Assembly (NCBI GenBank): GCA_900317685.1
Contig: ONHQ01000022.1
Location: forward strand, 1-47,160
Direction: 5' to 3'
Origin: an uncultured Prevotella sp.
GTDB taxonomy: Bacteria > Bacteroidota > Bacteroidia > Bacteroidales > Bacteroidaceae
DNA length: 47,160 nt
The stretch's first letter is position 1; each line of letters begins with the position of its first letter. Both the position numbers and the translations under genes were made by a program. This document shows positions 7,021-15,746 of this stretch, piece after piece. The notes under the pieces were generated by a model. The model saw only the letters and a program-made list of their open reading frames with translations, was not told where the DNA came from and searched no databases.

Positions 7021-8366
7021 CGCATCTGCCACCAGTCAAAGTTAAACAAGTTGCGTTTCTGGCGATCACCACCGCGGAAGACCAGGTAGAGGTCGTGGAC
7101 ACCCTTGGCTCCGGTCAGAGAGCACGTGAACTTCTGATACTGAAACTTGGTGTTAGGAACATTTACGGTACCAGCCAGAGCGCCATTCACAGAGTCGAGT
7201 CTCACCTCGATGCGGCCGCCATAGAGCTGGGCGGAACAGGAGGCCGTGAACTCATGCGCTCCTTTCCGGAAGTCCACACCTTTGACGAGGATATACTCGC
7301 CGTCGTCGATGTCGGTGACAAAGGGCGTGTCGTTCCACGGTCCCGAGGGATTCTCGCGTGTGGTCTTCAGCCCGTAGCCCCATGCCATCGTCTCTGCCTC
7401 TACGCGTCGGAAAGGATCGAAGGTGCCCACCTGGCGGAGTGTGCAGTCTTGGAAATAGGGCAGCTCCACGATGGTGCCGTCGGGACGGTAGGTCATCTCT
7501 GCCGCGGAGACCGAGCGTCGTTCGGCATGACGGCTGGTCTCGAGTCGCAACAGGTCGTAGTTGAGACCGAAGCAATAGGAGCGTCCCTTGAAGTCGATGA
7601 TGCCGGGGTGGTTGCCGCGTGTGCGTGGCGTATGGTTCATGATATGGCCTTTGTAGGTCCATGGACCTGTGGGCGAGTCGCTCATGGCGTAGCCGATTCC
7701 CTCTGGACAGCAGGTTGAGGCAAAGGCCATGTAGTAATGACCTTTGCGCTTATAGAACCACGGCCCTTCCTGATAGTCTTGGATATGAGCCATCTGCATG
7801 ATCTCGCCACTGGTGGAGATCATGTCCTCGTTGAGCTTGATGCAATAGAGATTGGGGTTGCCCCAGTACATATAGGCCTGTCCGTCATCATCAATAAACA
7901 CGGTCGGGTCGATGTCGTACCAGTTCTCTTTCTGCCAGACGAGCGGTTTGCCCAACGGATCGACAAAGGGCCCGTCGGGCGAGTCGGCCACCAGCACGCC
8001 GATGCCGTGGCCGTGGATGGGACAATACATATACCATTTGCCGTTGCGCTCCACCACGCATTCGGCCCATGCACCATTGTCGCCCTTGTACCACTTGAAG
8101 TCGCGCAGCGAGGCCACTGCGCCGTGATCCTGCCAGTTGACCATGTCGGTGGACGTGTAGAGCAGCCAGTCGCGCATCTTGAAGCCCTCGGCGTCGTCTT
8201 CATCGTGGGTGGTATAGAGATAGACGGTGTCGCCGTGGACATAGGGGGCCGGGTCGGCGGTGTACTTGGTTTGGATGATCGGCATGTTCAAGTCATGCTG
8301 TGCCCATGCCATTGTACTGATGGCACCAGCAAGGAAGAGTAATAATGTAGATTTAGTTTGCATCAT
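7017..8366 (-). CDS. Glycoside hydrolase family 43 with C-terminal CBM6-like domain
   Basis: This 449-aa exported five-bladed propeller enzyme is of the beta-xylosidase or alpha-arabinofuranosidase type. A signal peptide covers residues 1-22, ending around MAWAQ. The catalytic triad is visible: general base D38 in TADPAPY, pKa-modulating D153 in DIDPTVF, and general acid E200 in YQEGPWFY. From about residue 320, a beta-sandwich begins with RVEAETMAWGYG and ends KRNLFNFDWWQMR, the pattern of a family 6 carbohydrate-binding module. With the overlapping GH31 gene it forms a two-enzyme hemicellulose unit. No SusC/SusD pair, sensor or regulator is adjacent. Either of the first two ATGs could start it. 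Confidence 0.9.
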   Translation of the reverse strand: MMQTKSTLLLFLAGAISTMAWAQHDLNMPIIQTKYTADPAPYVHGDTVYLYTTHDEDDAEGFKMRDWLLYTSTDMVNWQDHGAVASLRDFKWYKGDNGAWAECVVERNGKWYMYCPIHGHGIGVLVADSPDGPFVDPLGKPLVWQKENWYDIDPTVFIDDDGQAYMYWGNPNLYCIKLNEDMISTSGEIMQMAHIQDYQEGPWFYKRKGHYYMAFASTCCPEGIGYAMSDSPTGPWTYKGHIMNHTPRTRGNHPGIIDFKGRSYCFGLNYDLLRLETSRHAERRSVSAAEMTYRPDGTIVELPYFQDCTLRQVGTFDPFRRVEAETMAWGYGLKTTRENPSGPWNDTPFVTDIDDGEYILVKGVDFRKGAHEFTASCSAQLYGGRIEVRLDSVNGALAGTVNVPNTKFQYQKFTCSLTGAKGVHDLYLVFRGGDRQKRNLFNFDWWQMR

Positions 8367-8386
8367 GATTCAGATTGTATCTTGTG

Positions 8387-8394
8387 CAAAGATA
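8387..8394 (-). promoter_or_regulatory. -7 box upstream of the GH43-GH31 operon
   Basis: TATCTTTG on the minus strand, 21 bases before the ATG, matches the Bacteroidota -7 consensus. The -33 region is not obvious, which is common for regulated promoters. The remaining 8395-8598 stretch shows no gene. Confidence 0.5.
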
Positions 8395-8598
8395 ATGCAT
8401 TCTTCTGTGAATGGAGAAATGAGAAATATCAAAAACTTGTCTTGATGTATCTATGACGGGGAGGATGTCTCAAGAGCATCATACTTTTGTATAACCAACA
8501 AAAGAATGGGCAGAGACAGCGGTTATAGGAAAGATAGATCGTTTTAGAAATTAAAGAATTTGATGGTCGCTCAATACTTTCAACAGCCTTCTGCAACA

Positions 8599-8683
8599 GT
8601 CACCCCTTGAAGCATTTCACTCCCCTCTCCCTTTGGAGAGGGGGTAGGGGGGTGAGGCTGTAGGGTTAGGGGGTGAGGCTACT
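8599..8683 (-). repeat. GC-rich dispersed repeat, copy 2 (3' end of tex)
   Basis: Reading the minus strand gives AGTAGCCTCACCCCC twice, then CCCTCTCC-AAA-GGGAGAGGG, then AGTGAAATGC and CAAGGGGT. This is the same order as 3927-4015 in inverted orientation. The tex stop codon TAG (8684-8682) sits exactly at its edge, so the element begins where translation ends. It may serve as a transcription terminator. Confidence 0.75.
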
Positions 8684-10823
8684 ATTGCTGTCCCACACCT
8701 TTCATCGTCAGTGCGATGCGGTGGCGGCGCTTGTCAACTTCGAGCACCTTCACTCTGACGTGCTGATGGAGTTTGATCACATCGTTGGGATCCTTGACAT
8801 AGCGGTTGGCGAGCTGAGAGATATGAACCAGTCCGTCCTGATGCACGCCGATGTCGACAAAGGCACCAAAGTTGGTGATGTTGGTCACGATGCCGGGCAA
8901 CTCCATACCGGGTACCAGGTCGTCGGGAGTCTTCACGCGCGGGTCGAACTCAAAGGTCTCTATCTTGTCGCGCGGGTCAAGGCCCGGTTTCTCCAACTCC
9001 TTCATGATGTCGCGCAGGGTGGGGAGTCCCACGGTAGCCGTCTTGTAGCGGTTGAGGTCGATCTTCTTGCGCTCCTCGGGATCCTTCATCAAGTCGATGA
9101 CACGGCAGCCGCAGTCCTTGGCCATCTGCTCTACGATGGGATAGCTCTCGGGATGCACGGCACTGGCGTCGAGCGGATTCTTGGCTCCCGGAATGCGCAG
9201 GAAGCCGGCACACTGTTGGAAGGCAGCCGGACCGAGGCGTGGCACCTTCTTCAGTTGCGCACGTGAGGTGAAGGCGCCGTGCTCCTTGCGATAGTCCACA
9301 ATGTTTTGTGCCAGTGCCGGACCGAGTCCGCTGACGTAGGTCAGCAGGTTTTTGCTTGCCGTGTTGAGGTTCACGCCCACCGAGTTGACGCAGAGCTCCA
9401 CGGTCTGGTCAAGGCTATGCTTGAGTTTGGTCTGGTCGACATCGTGCTGGTACTGTCCCACGCCGATGCTCTTCGGGTCGATCTTCACCAGTTCAGCCAA
9501 CGGATCCATGAGTCGTCGGCCGATGCTCACAGCACCGCGTACGGTGACATCCTCGTTGGGGAACTCCTCACGGGCTGTCGCTGAGGCCGAGTAGATGCTG
9601 GCACCATCCTCACTGACCACGTAGACGGGGATGTCGGGAATCTGCCGCAGGATGTCGGCCGTCTCGCGCGATGCCGTTCCGTTGCCCACGGCGATGGCCT
9701 CGGCGCCGTAGCGGTGGGCGATGTCGGTAAAGCGGCGGAGCGCAGCCTCGCTGCCGCCATGACTGTCAGCGATATGTCCGGTGGCAAAGACCACGTCGTG
9801 ATAGAGCAGGTTGCCCTGTGCGTCAAGCATCACCACTTTGCAGCCCGTGCGGATGCCCGGGTCCACGCCCATGACACGCTTTTGCCCGAGTGGTGCGGCA
9901 AGCAACAGCTGACGCAGGTTCTCACGAAACACCTTGATGGCCTCGTCGTCGGCTTTTCCCTTGCTCAGCGCGGAGAACTCTGTCTCCATCTGCGGGCCGA
10001 GAAGGCGCTTGAAGGCATCGTCGATGGCTTCGCCGACGATGGTCTGGCAGGGTCCTGTGCCGTGGACATAGTGGCGCTTGAGTTTGTCAGTACATTCCTC
10101 CTCGTCGGCACTGATGGTCACGCGCAGCACTCCCTCGGCCTCGCCGCGGCGCATGGCCAGCAGGCGGTGGGAAGAGCAGCGTCGCAACTCCTCGCTGAAG
10201 AAGAAGTAATCGGAATATTTCTGTGCCTCGTCCTCGTCGCGCATCTTCGGTACCACACGTGAGGCGATGGTAGCCTCGCGGCGGAAGATGCCGCGGACGG
10301 CCTGGCGCGAGCCCTCATCCTCGCTGATGCGCTCGGCGATGATGTCCTGTGCGCCTTTGATGGCCTCGGCCGTGTCCTTGACCTCACCTTTGACAAATCG
10401 CCTGGCCGCGTCCTCGGGATGACGCTCAAACTGCATCATCAGCGTGTTGGCCAACGGCTCCAGTCCGCGCTCGCGGGCCACCTGCGCCCGTGTACGCCGC
10501 TTGGGCTTGAAGGGCAGATAAAGGTCTTCAAGTTCTGTGGTGTTCCAACTTGCCGTGATGCGGTCGCGCAACTCGTCGGTGAGCTTGCCCTGTTCCTCAA
10601 TGGTTTTGAGGATGGTGTCTTTGCGCTTCTGCATCTCTTTGAGCTTGTCGTTGAGATCGCTGATGGCAGCCACCTGCACCTCGTTGAGGTTGCCGGTAGC
10701 CTCTTTGCGGTAGCGGCTGATGAAGGGTATGGTACAGCCCGCGTCAAGCAGGTCGAGTGTAGCGTCGACCTGCTCGGCACGGATATGAAGATGTTCGGAA
10801 ATAAACGGAGTGAAAATGTTCAT
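8682..10823 (-). CDS. tex: Tex family RNA-binding transcription accessory protein
   Basis: This 713-aa cytoplasmic protein has the standard Tex order. An N-terminal helical region includes FISRYRKEATGNLNEVQV. A YqgF/RNase H-like domain has MGVDPGIRTGCKV near residue 320. Tandem helix-hairpin-helix motifs follow (NTASKNLLTYVSGLG and later PRLGPAAFQQCAGFLRI). A C-terminal S1 RNA-binding domain from about residue 635 contains ITNFGAFVDIGVHQDGLVHIS. Tex-type proteins bind nucleic acid and affect transcription or RNA turnover. It is last in a likely PH-protein/dacB/tex operon, 51 bases after dacB. Confidence 0.95.
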   Translation of the reverse strand: MNIFTPFISEHLHIRAEQVDATLDLLDAGCTIPFISRYRKEATGNLNEVQVAAISDLNDKLKEMQKRKDTILKTIEEQGKLTDELRDRITASWNTTELEDLYLPFKPKRRTRAQVARERGLEPLANTLMMQFERHPEDAARRFVKGEVKDTAEAIKGAQDIIAERISEDEGSRQAVRGIFRREATIASRVVPKMRDEDEAQKYSDYFFFSEELRRCSSHRLLAMRRGEAEGVLRVTISADEEECTDKLKRHYVHGTGPCQTIVGEAIDDAFKRLLGPQMETEFSALSKGKADDEAIKVFRENLRQLLLAAPLGQKRVMGVDPGIRTGCKVVMLDAQGNLLYHDVVFATGHIADSHGGSEAALRRFTDIAHRYGAEAIAVGNGTASRETADILRQIPDIPVYVVSEDGASIYSASATAREEFPNEDVTVRGAVSIGRRLMDPLAELVKIDPKSIGVGQYQHDVDQTKLKHSLDQTVELCVNSVGVNLNTASKNLLTYVSGLGPALAQNIVDYRKEHGAFTSRAQLKKVPRLGPAAFQQCAGFLRIPGAKNPLDASAVHPESYPIVEQMAKDCGCRVIDLMKDPEERKKIDLNRYKTATVGLPTLRDIMKELEKPGLDPRDKIETFEFDPRVKTPDDLVPGMELPGIVTNITNFGAFVDIGVHQDGLVHISQLANRYVKDPNDVIKLHQHVRVKVLEVDKRRHRIALTMKGVGQQ

Positions 10824-10874
10824 CGTGTGGTGTTTTTAGTTATAGGAAAGTCGTGGTACGGCCTGACCGCCGCG

Positions 10875-12173
10875 TCAGTTTCTGCACAGAATGTTGCAGA
10901 CCTTGTCCTGGAAACGGCGGCCGTTGATGCCGTGGAGCAGTCCTTGGTTGATGATGGAGAAACAGATGTGGTGGCCGTTGGCAGCGGTGAGATAACCGCA
11001 GAGCGAGCTGATGCCCGTCACGGTACCCGTCTTGGCATGGACGTTTCCGCGGGTGAAGGATCCCTGCATGCGGTTGCGGAGCGTGCCGTCGCGCCCGGCG
11101 ATGGGCAGTGCCTGGTAGAGATGGTTGTAGATGATGGCGTTGCCGAAGGCATAGCGCAGGAAGCGCACCTCCAGCTCTGGGCTGACATAGTTGTAGAGCG
11201 AGAGCCCCGAGCCGTCGGCAAACTGATAGTTGGCGGGGTTGAGTCCTATCTTGCTGACGAGTTGTCGGATGACTGCACGGGCGTCGCGGGCCGTTGCCGG
11301 GCGGTTGCCTGTGGAGGCAGCGATCTGATAGAACATCGACTCGGCGTAGAGGTTATCGCTCTGTTTGAGCATGCGCATGAGCACCTGGTCGATGGTGTGG
11401 AAGCGGCTGACGATGCAGTAGGCGTCCTGAGGCTTGGGGGCCTCACCGAAGACACCCGTCACAACGATACCCGCCTTACGCAACTCAGCGCTGAAGCGGT
11501 CCATGAACAGATCCTTGCGGCCGATGAGCAGAGGCGAGAGCGTCGGGTTGTCATCGTCCCAGCACCATCCCTCACCGAGGCTGTCGCGGTCCTTCATCGT
11601 CCTGTCGGCATAGACATTGCCACGGATGGTGTCCACGCCCATCTTGCGCAGTGCCTCGACAAGGGCCCGGAGGTCATCGCTGTTGAACCGAGGGTCGAAG
11701 CCGCCTACACAGTAGACATCCCCACGCAGCACGCAGGAGTCGACTTTGCCCGTGTAGCACAGTTCAGTCTTAAACTGGTAACTGCCGCCGAGACGGTCCA
11801 AGGCCGTGATGGCGGTGATGACCTTCAGCGTGGAAGCCGGACGCATGAGCTGCCGCTCGTTGTGGCGATAGATGGCAGAGTCGGCATCGAGGTCATAGAC
11901 CATCAGTCCCACTTGGGAAGTCTGAAACATGTCGCTTCGGAGCAGGTCGTCAATGGCCATCTGCACGTTTTTCGGCCAGGGCAGCGTATCGTTTTTCACC
12001 ACGGCCGTGTCGCTCCACAGAGAGTCGACGGCCGTGCTGTCGTTTTCTTTCTCTATCTCAGAGTTGGCTACCTGTGCCTTGGCGGGCAGGGCGAGCGTCA
12101 GCGCGAAGAGCCATGCAAGGAGCAGGCCCAGGTATTTTGTTGTTGTCTTGCTGTTTGTCTTCAATACTCTCAT
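10875..12173 (-). CDS. dacB: D-alanyl-D-alanine carboxypeptidase/endopeptidase (PBP4, family S13)
   Basis: This 432-aa periplasmic low-molecular-weight penicillin-binding protein trims or cleaves peptidoglycan cross-links. A signal peptide covers about residues 1-33, ending PAKAQ. All three active-site motifs are visible: S-x-x-K as STLK at 114-117, S-x-N as SDN at 272-274, and KTG at 381-383. The large insertion between the first two motifs, typical of the S13 family, is present. It starts 5 bases after the stop of the PH-domain gene, so the two are probably co-transcribed. Confidence 0.92.
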   Translation of the reverse strand: MRVLKTNSKTTTKYLGLLLAWLFALTLALPAKAQVANSEIEKENDSTAVDSLWSDTAVVKNDTLPWPKNVQMAIDDLLRSDMFQTSQVGLMVYDLDADSAIYRHNERQLMRPASTLKVITAITALDRLGGSYQFKTELCYTGKVDSCVLRGDVYCVGGFDPRFNSDDLRALVEALRKMGVDTIRGNVYADRTMKDRDSLGEGWCWDDDNPTLSPLLIGRKDLFMDRFSAELRKAGIVVTGVFGEAPKPQDAYCIVSRFHTIDQVLMRMLKQSDNLYAESMFYQIAASTGNRPATARDARAVIRQLVSKIGLNPANYQFADGSGLSLYNYVSPELEVRFLRYAFGNAIIYNHLYQALPIAGRDGTLRNRMQGSFTRGNVHAKTGTVTGISSLCGYLTAANGHHICFSIINQGLLHGINGRRFQDKVCNILCRN

Positions 12174-12178
12174 GTCGT

Positions 12179-12598
12179 TTAGTCAATATCCTCCTTTTCT
12201 TTTTGGTCATCTTGGTGCTCGTCGTGGATGCGCTTGCGCAGGCATTTGAGGAAAGAATCCTCGTCGTGGGGCTCCGCGCTGGTCAGTTTGCCGTCGCCAT
12301 ATTCGATGAGCAGATAGTGCACCAGTCCCCATGTCGTCGTCATAGGACGGATGGCGCGGATGTCACTCAGCGGTATCTGTATGTCGTGGAGAAAACGTCC
12401 GCGATGGATGACCAGGTCATGGTCGCGCACGATATAGCACGAGTGGAGCACCCGCTCAATGACAGCCACCAGGGCCACGACGACAATCAGTGCCGCAAGG
12501 ATACCTTTTGTCCAAAACAGATAAAAGGCAAGCAGCGACAAGATGATGATGCCACTCTTGGCGCCTAAGGTGAAACGGTGTTGAAAAGTACGGTCCAT
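12179..12598 (-). CDS. Small membrane protein with bacterial PH-like domain
   Basis: This 139-aa protein has two hydrophobic segments (about 16-30 and 32-50). A bacterial PH-like beta domain follows (SCYIVRDHDLVIHRGRF, then IQIPLSDIRAIRPMTT), and the C-terminus is charged (DEHQDDQKEKEDID). I chose ATG 12598 (MDRTFQ), because the upstream in-frame ATG at 12649 would overlap the promoter. Such proteins are membrane-anchored with the PH domain facing the cytoplasm; the function is unknown. It leads the operon with dacB and tex. Confidence 0.75.
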   Translation of the reverse strand: MDRTFQHRFTLGAKSGIIILSLLAFYLFWTKGILAALIVVVALVAVIERVLHSCYIVRDHDLVIHRGRFLHDIQIPLSDIRAIRPMTTTWGLVHYLLIEYGDGKLTSAEPHDEDSFLKCLRKRIHDEHQDDQKEKEDID

Positions 12599-12646
12599 AA
12601 TCTTGAGGAAAAAGTATGCTTTCGCCTTATAAAATCTTTCAAAATG

Positions 12647-12654
12647 CAAAATTA
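12647..12654 (-). promoter_or_regulatory. -7 box for the PH-protein/dacB/tex operon
   Basis: TAATTTTG on the minus strand, 48 bases before ATG 12598, matches TAnnTTTG. It is divergent from the nadB promoter. Confidence 0.45.
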
Positions 12655-12674
12655 CAAAGATTATTATAATGCGA

Positions 12675-12707
12675 TTGCATTCATTTAGATAATATTTAGT
12701 AATTTTG
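12675..12707 (+). promoter_or_regulatory. nadB promoter
   Basis: TAATTTTG at 12700-12707 with TTG at 12675-12677 gives a -33/-7 arrangement with a slightly long 22-base spacer, about 47 bases before the nadB ATG. Confidence 0.45.
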
Positions 12708-12754
12708 CACCAATTAATAGTTGCAAGACTATCACAGTCAAATCATTACGCGTC

Positions 12755-14341
12755 ATGACTTACAAATATGACTTTCTGATTATTGGTGCCGGTATTGCCG
12801 GCATGAGCTATGCCCTGAAAGTGGCGAAAGCAAAGAAAGGAAAAGTGTGTATCATCTGCAAGACCACACTCGACGAGGCCAACACCCGGTTTGCACAAGG
12901 CGGTGTGGCTTCGGTTACTAATTTAGAGCTTGACAATTTCGACAAGCATATCCACGACACTATCGTCGCCGGCGACTACGTCAATGATGTGGAGGCAGTC
13001 AAGCAAGTGGTTACCAAGGCACCCGAGCAGATCAAGGCTTTGGTGGAGTGGGGAACCAACTTCGACAAGAAGAGTAATGGCGACTATGACCTCCACCGTG
13101 AGGGCGGCCACTCGGAGTTCCGTATCCTCCACCATGCCGATGACACCGGCGCGGAGATACAGCGTGCGCTGATGGCTGCCGTAAGAGCCAACCCCGATAT
13201 TGAGATTAAGGAGAACCACTTCGCTGTGGAGATCATCACCCAGCACCATCTCGGTGCGCGGGTCACCCGTCGCTCTCCTTATATATATTGCTACGGAGCC
13301 TATGTGCTCAACCCGGAGAACAAGGTCGACACCTATCTGAGTAAGGTGACGGTCATGTGCACCGGCGGTTGCGGTGCTGTCTACCAGACTACCACCAACC
13401 CCGTGATCGCTACCGGCGACGGTGAGGCAATGGTCTATCGTGCCAAAGGTACGGTGAAAGACATGGAGTTTGTGCAGTTCCATCCTACCTCACTCTATCA
13501 TCCGGGTGAGACGCATCCTGCCTATCTCATCACAGAGGCTATGCGTGGCTACGGTGGCATACTGAAGTTGCCAAACGGTGAAGCCTTCATGAAGAAGTAT
13601 GACGAGCGTGGCTCGTTGGCTCCCCGCGATATCGTGGCACGCGCCATCGACAAGGAGATGAAGAAAAACGGTATCGATCATGTCTACCTCGATGTGACGC
13701 ATAAAGACCCGGAGGAGACCAGGCACCACTTCCCCAATATCTACAAGAAGTGTCTGTCCATCGGCATCGACATCACCAAGGAGATGATTCCGGTGCGCCC
13801 TGCCGCCCATTATATGTGCGGTGGCATCAAAGTCGATCTCAACGGTTGTTCGAGCATCGAACGCCTCTATGCCATCGGCGAGTGCTCATGCACGGGATTG
13901 CATGGTGGCAACCGACTGGCCAGCAACTCACTTATCGAGGCCGTCGTCTATGCCGACGCTGCCGCCAAACACAGTATTGAGCATGTCGACGACTATGACT
14001 TCAACGACAAGGTACCTGAGTGGAACGATGAGGGTACGCTCACCAATGAGGAGCACGTGCTCATCACGCAGGCTAATAAAGAGGTCGGCGAGATCATGTC
14101 GAACTATGTGGGCATCGTGCGCTCAGACCTGCGACTGAAACGTGCGTGGGACCGCCTCGATTTGCTCTATGAGGAGACCGAGTCGCTCTTCAAGCGCGTG
14201 AAGATCTCGCGTGATCTCTGCGAGCTCCGCAACATGATCAACGTGGGGTATCTTATCACCCGCATGGCCATCGAACGCAAGGAGTGCCGCGGTCTGCACT
14301 ATACCATCGACTATCCGCTGCACGCGTACGATAAGAAATGA
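12755..14341 (+). CDS. nadB: L-aspartate oxidase
   Basis: NadB oxidises L-aspartate to iminoaspartate with FAD, the first step of de novo NAD synthesis. This 528-aa protein shows the N-terminal dinucleotide-binding motif GAGIAG at 11-16, the ARFAQGGVA-type loop (here NTRFAQGGVAS), HREGGHSEFRILHHADDTG, the substrate-binding EAMRGYGG region, and the C-terminal FAD motif GLHGGNRLASNSLIEA. A helical C-terminal domain is complete. nadA and nadC are not nearby. The kinase gene begins 10 bases after its stop, so the two may share a transcript. Confidence 0.96.
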   Translation: MTYKYDFLIIGAGIAGMSYALKVAKAKKGKVCIICKTTLDEANTRFAQGGVASVTNLELDNFDKHIHDTIVAGDYVNDVEAVKQVVTKAPEQIKALVEWGTNFDKKSNGDYDLHREGGHSEFRILHHADDTGAEIQRALMAAVRANPDIEIKENHFAVEIITQHHLGARVTRRSPYIYCYGAYVLNPENKVDTYLSKVTVMCTGGCGAVYQTTTNPVIATGDGEAMVYRAKGTVKDMEFVQFHPTSLYHPGETHPAYLITEAMRGYGGILKLPNGEAFMKKYDERGSLAPRDIVARAIDKEMKKNGIDHVYLDVTHKDPEETRHHFPNIYKKCLSIGIDITKEMIPVRPAAHYMCGGIKVDLNGCSSIERLYAIGECSCTGLHGGNRLASNSLIEAVVYADAAAKHSIEHVDDYDFNDKVPEWNDEGTLTNEEHVLITQANKEVGEIMSNYVGIVRSDLRLKRAWDRLDLLYEETESLFKRVKISRDLCELRNMINVGYLITRMAIERKECRGLHYTIDYPLHAYDKK

Positions 14342-14351
14342 TTATTAGCGC

Positions 14352-15641
14352 GTGACGGAAGATACTTCTTTCTCAGACTTCATTGAAGGGAGCTTCACAG
14401 TTCCCTCCAGTGACTATACCGGCTTTGAAAAAATCGCCGACGGGGCTATCTGTACCCTGTGGCGGGCTAACAAGAACGGACAGCGGTATGTTGTCAAGTC
14501 TTTGCAAGCCGAATACCGGGATCAGACACAATATATTGCAAGGCTGAGAAAGGAGTATGATATTCTTTCAATGTTCGACAGCCCTTACGTCGTGAAGGCT
14601 GTGGACTATTGTCGTATTCCCCTTTATGGCATGTGCCTCGTGATGGAGTGGGTCGACGGTGTGACGCTCAAGCGATGGCTCTATGGCCCCAGCTCTTCTG
14701 ATTTCCCCCAACTGCCAAACTTGGTAGAGCGGCGGCGGGTGGCGATAGAGATCGTCAAGGCAGTGGAGTGTGTCCATTCGCTGCAAGTCGTGCATCGTGA
14801 CTTGAAGCCTTCCAACATCATGGTCACACGGACCGGACGACAGGTGAAGCTGATCGACTTCGGACTTGCTGACACCGACAGTTTCACCATCTTTAAGGAG
14901 CCGGGTGGCACGAAGGGGTATATAGCACCCGAACAGCGGAAGATCTCGGTGACGGACGAGCGAAACGATGTCTATAGTCTTGGCATCATCTTGCAGGAGA
15001 TGAGGCTGGGATGGAAGTGGAAAGGTATCGTGCACAAGATGCTCAAGCCCATTGACCATCGGCTCAGTCATGTCAGTGATGTCATCGATTTGCTGAATCG
15101 TCGTTCCCGCTTCGTCAAGGTCGTGACAGGGCTGTGTCTGGCAGCGGTGCTCTTCGGAGGAGGTTTTTGGATGTGGGACCGCATTGTCAATCCGCGCCCG
15201 CATTTCGAGGTGGTGGCGCGCTTCCAGTACTCCAATATGATCTTTGAGTCGTGGGGTGGTGGTAAGGCTACCATACGCCCCGCCAATCAGACGGAGGAAG
15301 TCGTGGAGATACCCGGAAGGATGTCTTACGATGGATTTAGTTATCAAGTAGACGAGATCACCTTCGATGCTTTTAAAGGTGATAGCAAACTGCATTCTAT
15401 CATCATTCCTGGTCGTGTCCACTTGATGAAAGGAGCTTTCAAGCAGTGTCCTAACCTCAAGGATATCTACATCCGCGGCAACCAGCCGCCACGTATTGGC
15501 AACCAATATTGGCCAACGGATATCCATGATGTCTTTGATGCATCGCACTTCTCTGCTGTGCGCATTCATATTCCCAAGCATAGCCGGACTGCTTATACCA
15601 GTTATCCTTGGAATATGTTCAAGCACTATGTGCTGTATTAA
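14352..15641 (+). CDS. Membrane Ser/Thr protein kinase with extracytoplasmic BspA-like tail
   Basis: This 429-aa eukaryotic-type kinase probably phosphorylates serine or threonine in the cytoplasm. The kinase motifs are the ATP-binding lysine K49 in RYVVKSL, the catalytic loop HRDLKPSN (148-155), DFG (169-171) and the APE equivalent in GYIAPEQR. The glycine-rich loop is degenerate (IADGAICTLW). A single transmembrane helix covers about 256-274. The C-terminal part outside the membrane carries a pattern like BspA-type leucine-rich repeats (ITFDAFKGDSKLHSIIIPG, then GAFKQCPNLKDIYIRG). Translation starts at GTG 14352, 10 bases after nadB; no ATG fits. The C-terminal half of the kinase lobe appears short, so a reduced domain is possible. 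Confidence 0.8.
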   Translation: MTEDTSFSDFIEGSFTVPSSDYTGFEKIADGAICTLWRANKNGQRYVVKSLQAEYRDQTQYIARLRKEYDILSMFDSPYVVKAVDYCRIPLYGMCLVMEWVDGVTLKRWLYGPSSSDFPQLPNLVERRRVAIEIVKAVECVHSLQVVHRDLKPSNIMVTRTGRQVKLIDFGLADTDSFTIFKEPGGTKGYIAPEQRKISVTDERNDVYSLGIILQEMRLGWKWKGIVHKMLKPIDHRLSHVSDVIDLLNRRSRFVKVVTGLCLAAVLFGGGFWMWDRIVNPRPHFEVVARFQYSNMIFESWGGGKATIRPANQTEEVVEIPGRMSYDGFSYQVDEITFDAFKGDSKLHSIIIPGRVHLMKGAFKQCPNLKDIYIRGNQPPRIGNQYWPTDIHDVFDASHFSAVRIHIPKHSRTAYTSYPWNMFKHYVLY

Positions 15642-15678
15642 CTCACACATTGTCTTTTTCTAACCCTCTCATTACGCT

Positions 15679-15734
15679 CTTCCCTTCTCTACAGGGAAGG
15701 GTCGCGTGGGCTTTTTCCCTCCCTTTAGGGAGGG
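15679..15734. repeat. Paired GC-rich inverted repeats between convergent genes
   Basis: CTTCCCT/AGGGAAG (15679-15699) and CCCTCCCT/AGGGAGGG (15717-15734) are two hairpins placed between the 3' ends of the kinase gene and sprA. They resemble the intergenic GC-rich inverted repeats at 28036-28100 and, more loosely, those at 3927 and 8599. They may act as a bidirectional terminator. Confidence 0.5.
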
Positions 15735-15746
15735 CAGGGAGGGTCT

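Noticed and set aside
10419-12182. A 587-codon open frame on the plus strand opposite dacB and tex
   Set aside because: It is antisense to two genes with complete catalytic motifs, and its translation has no recognisable domains. It is a by-product of codon bias on the opposite strand.
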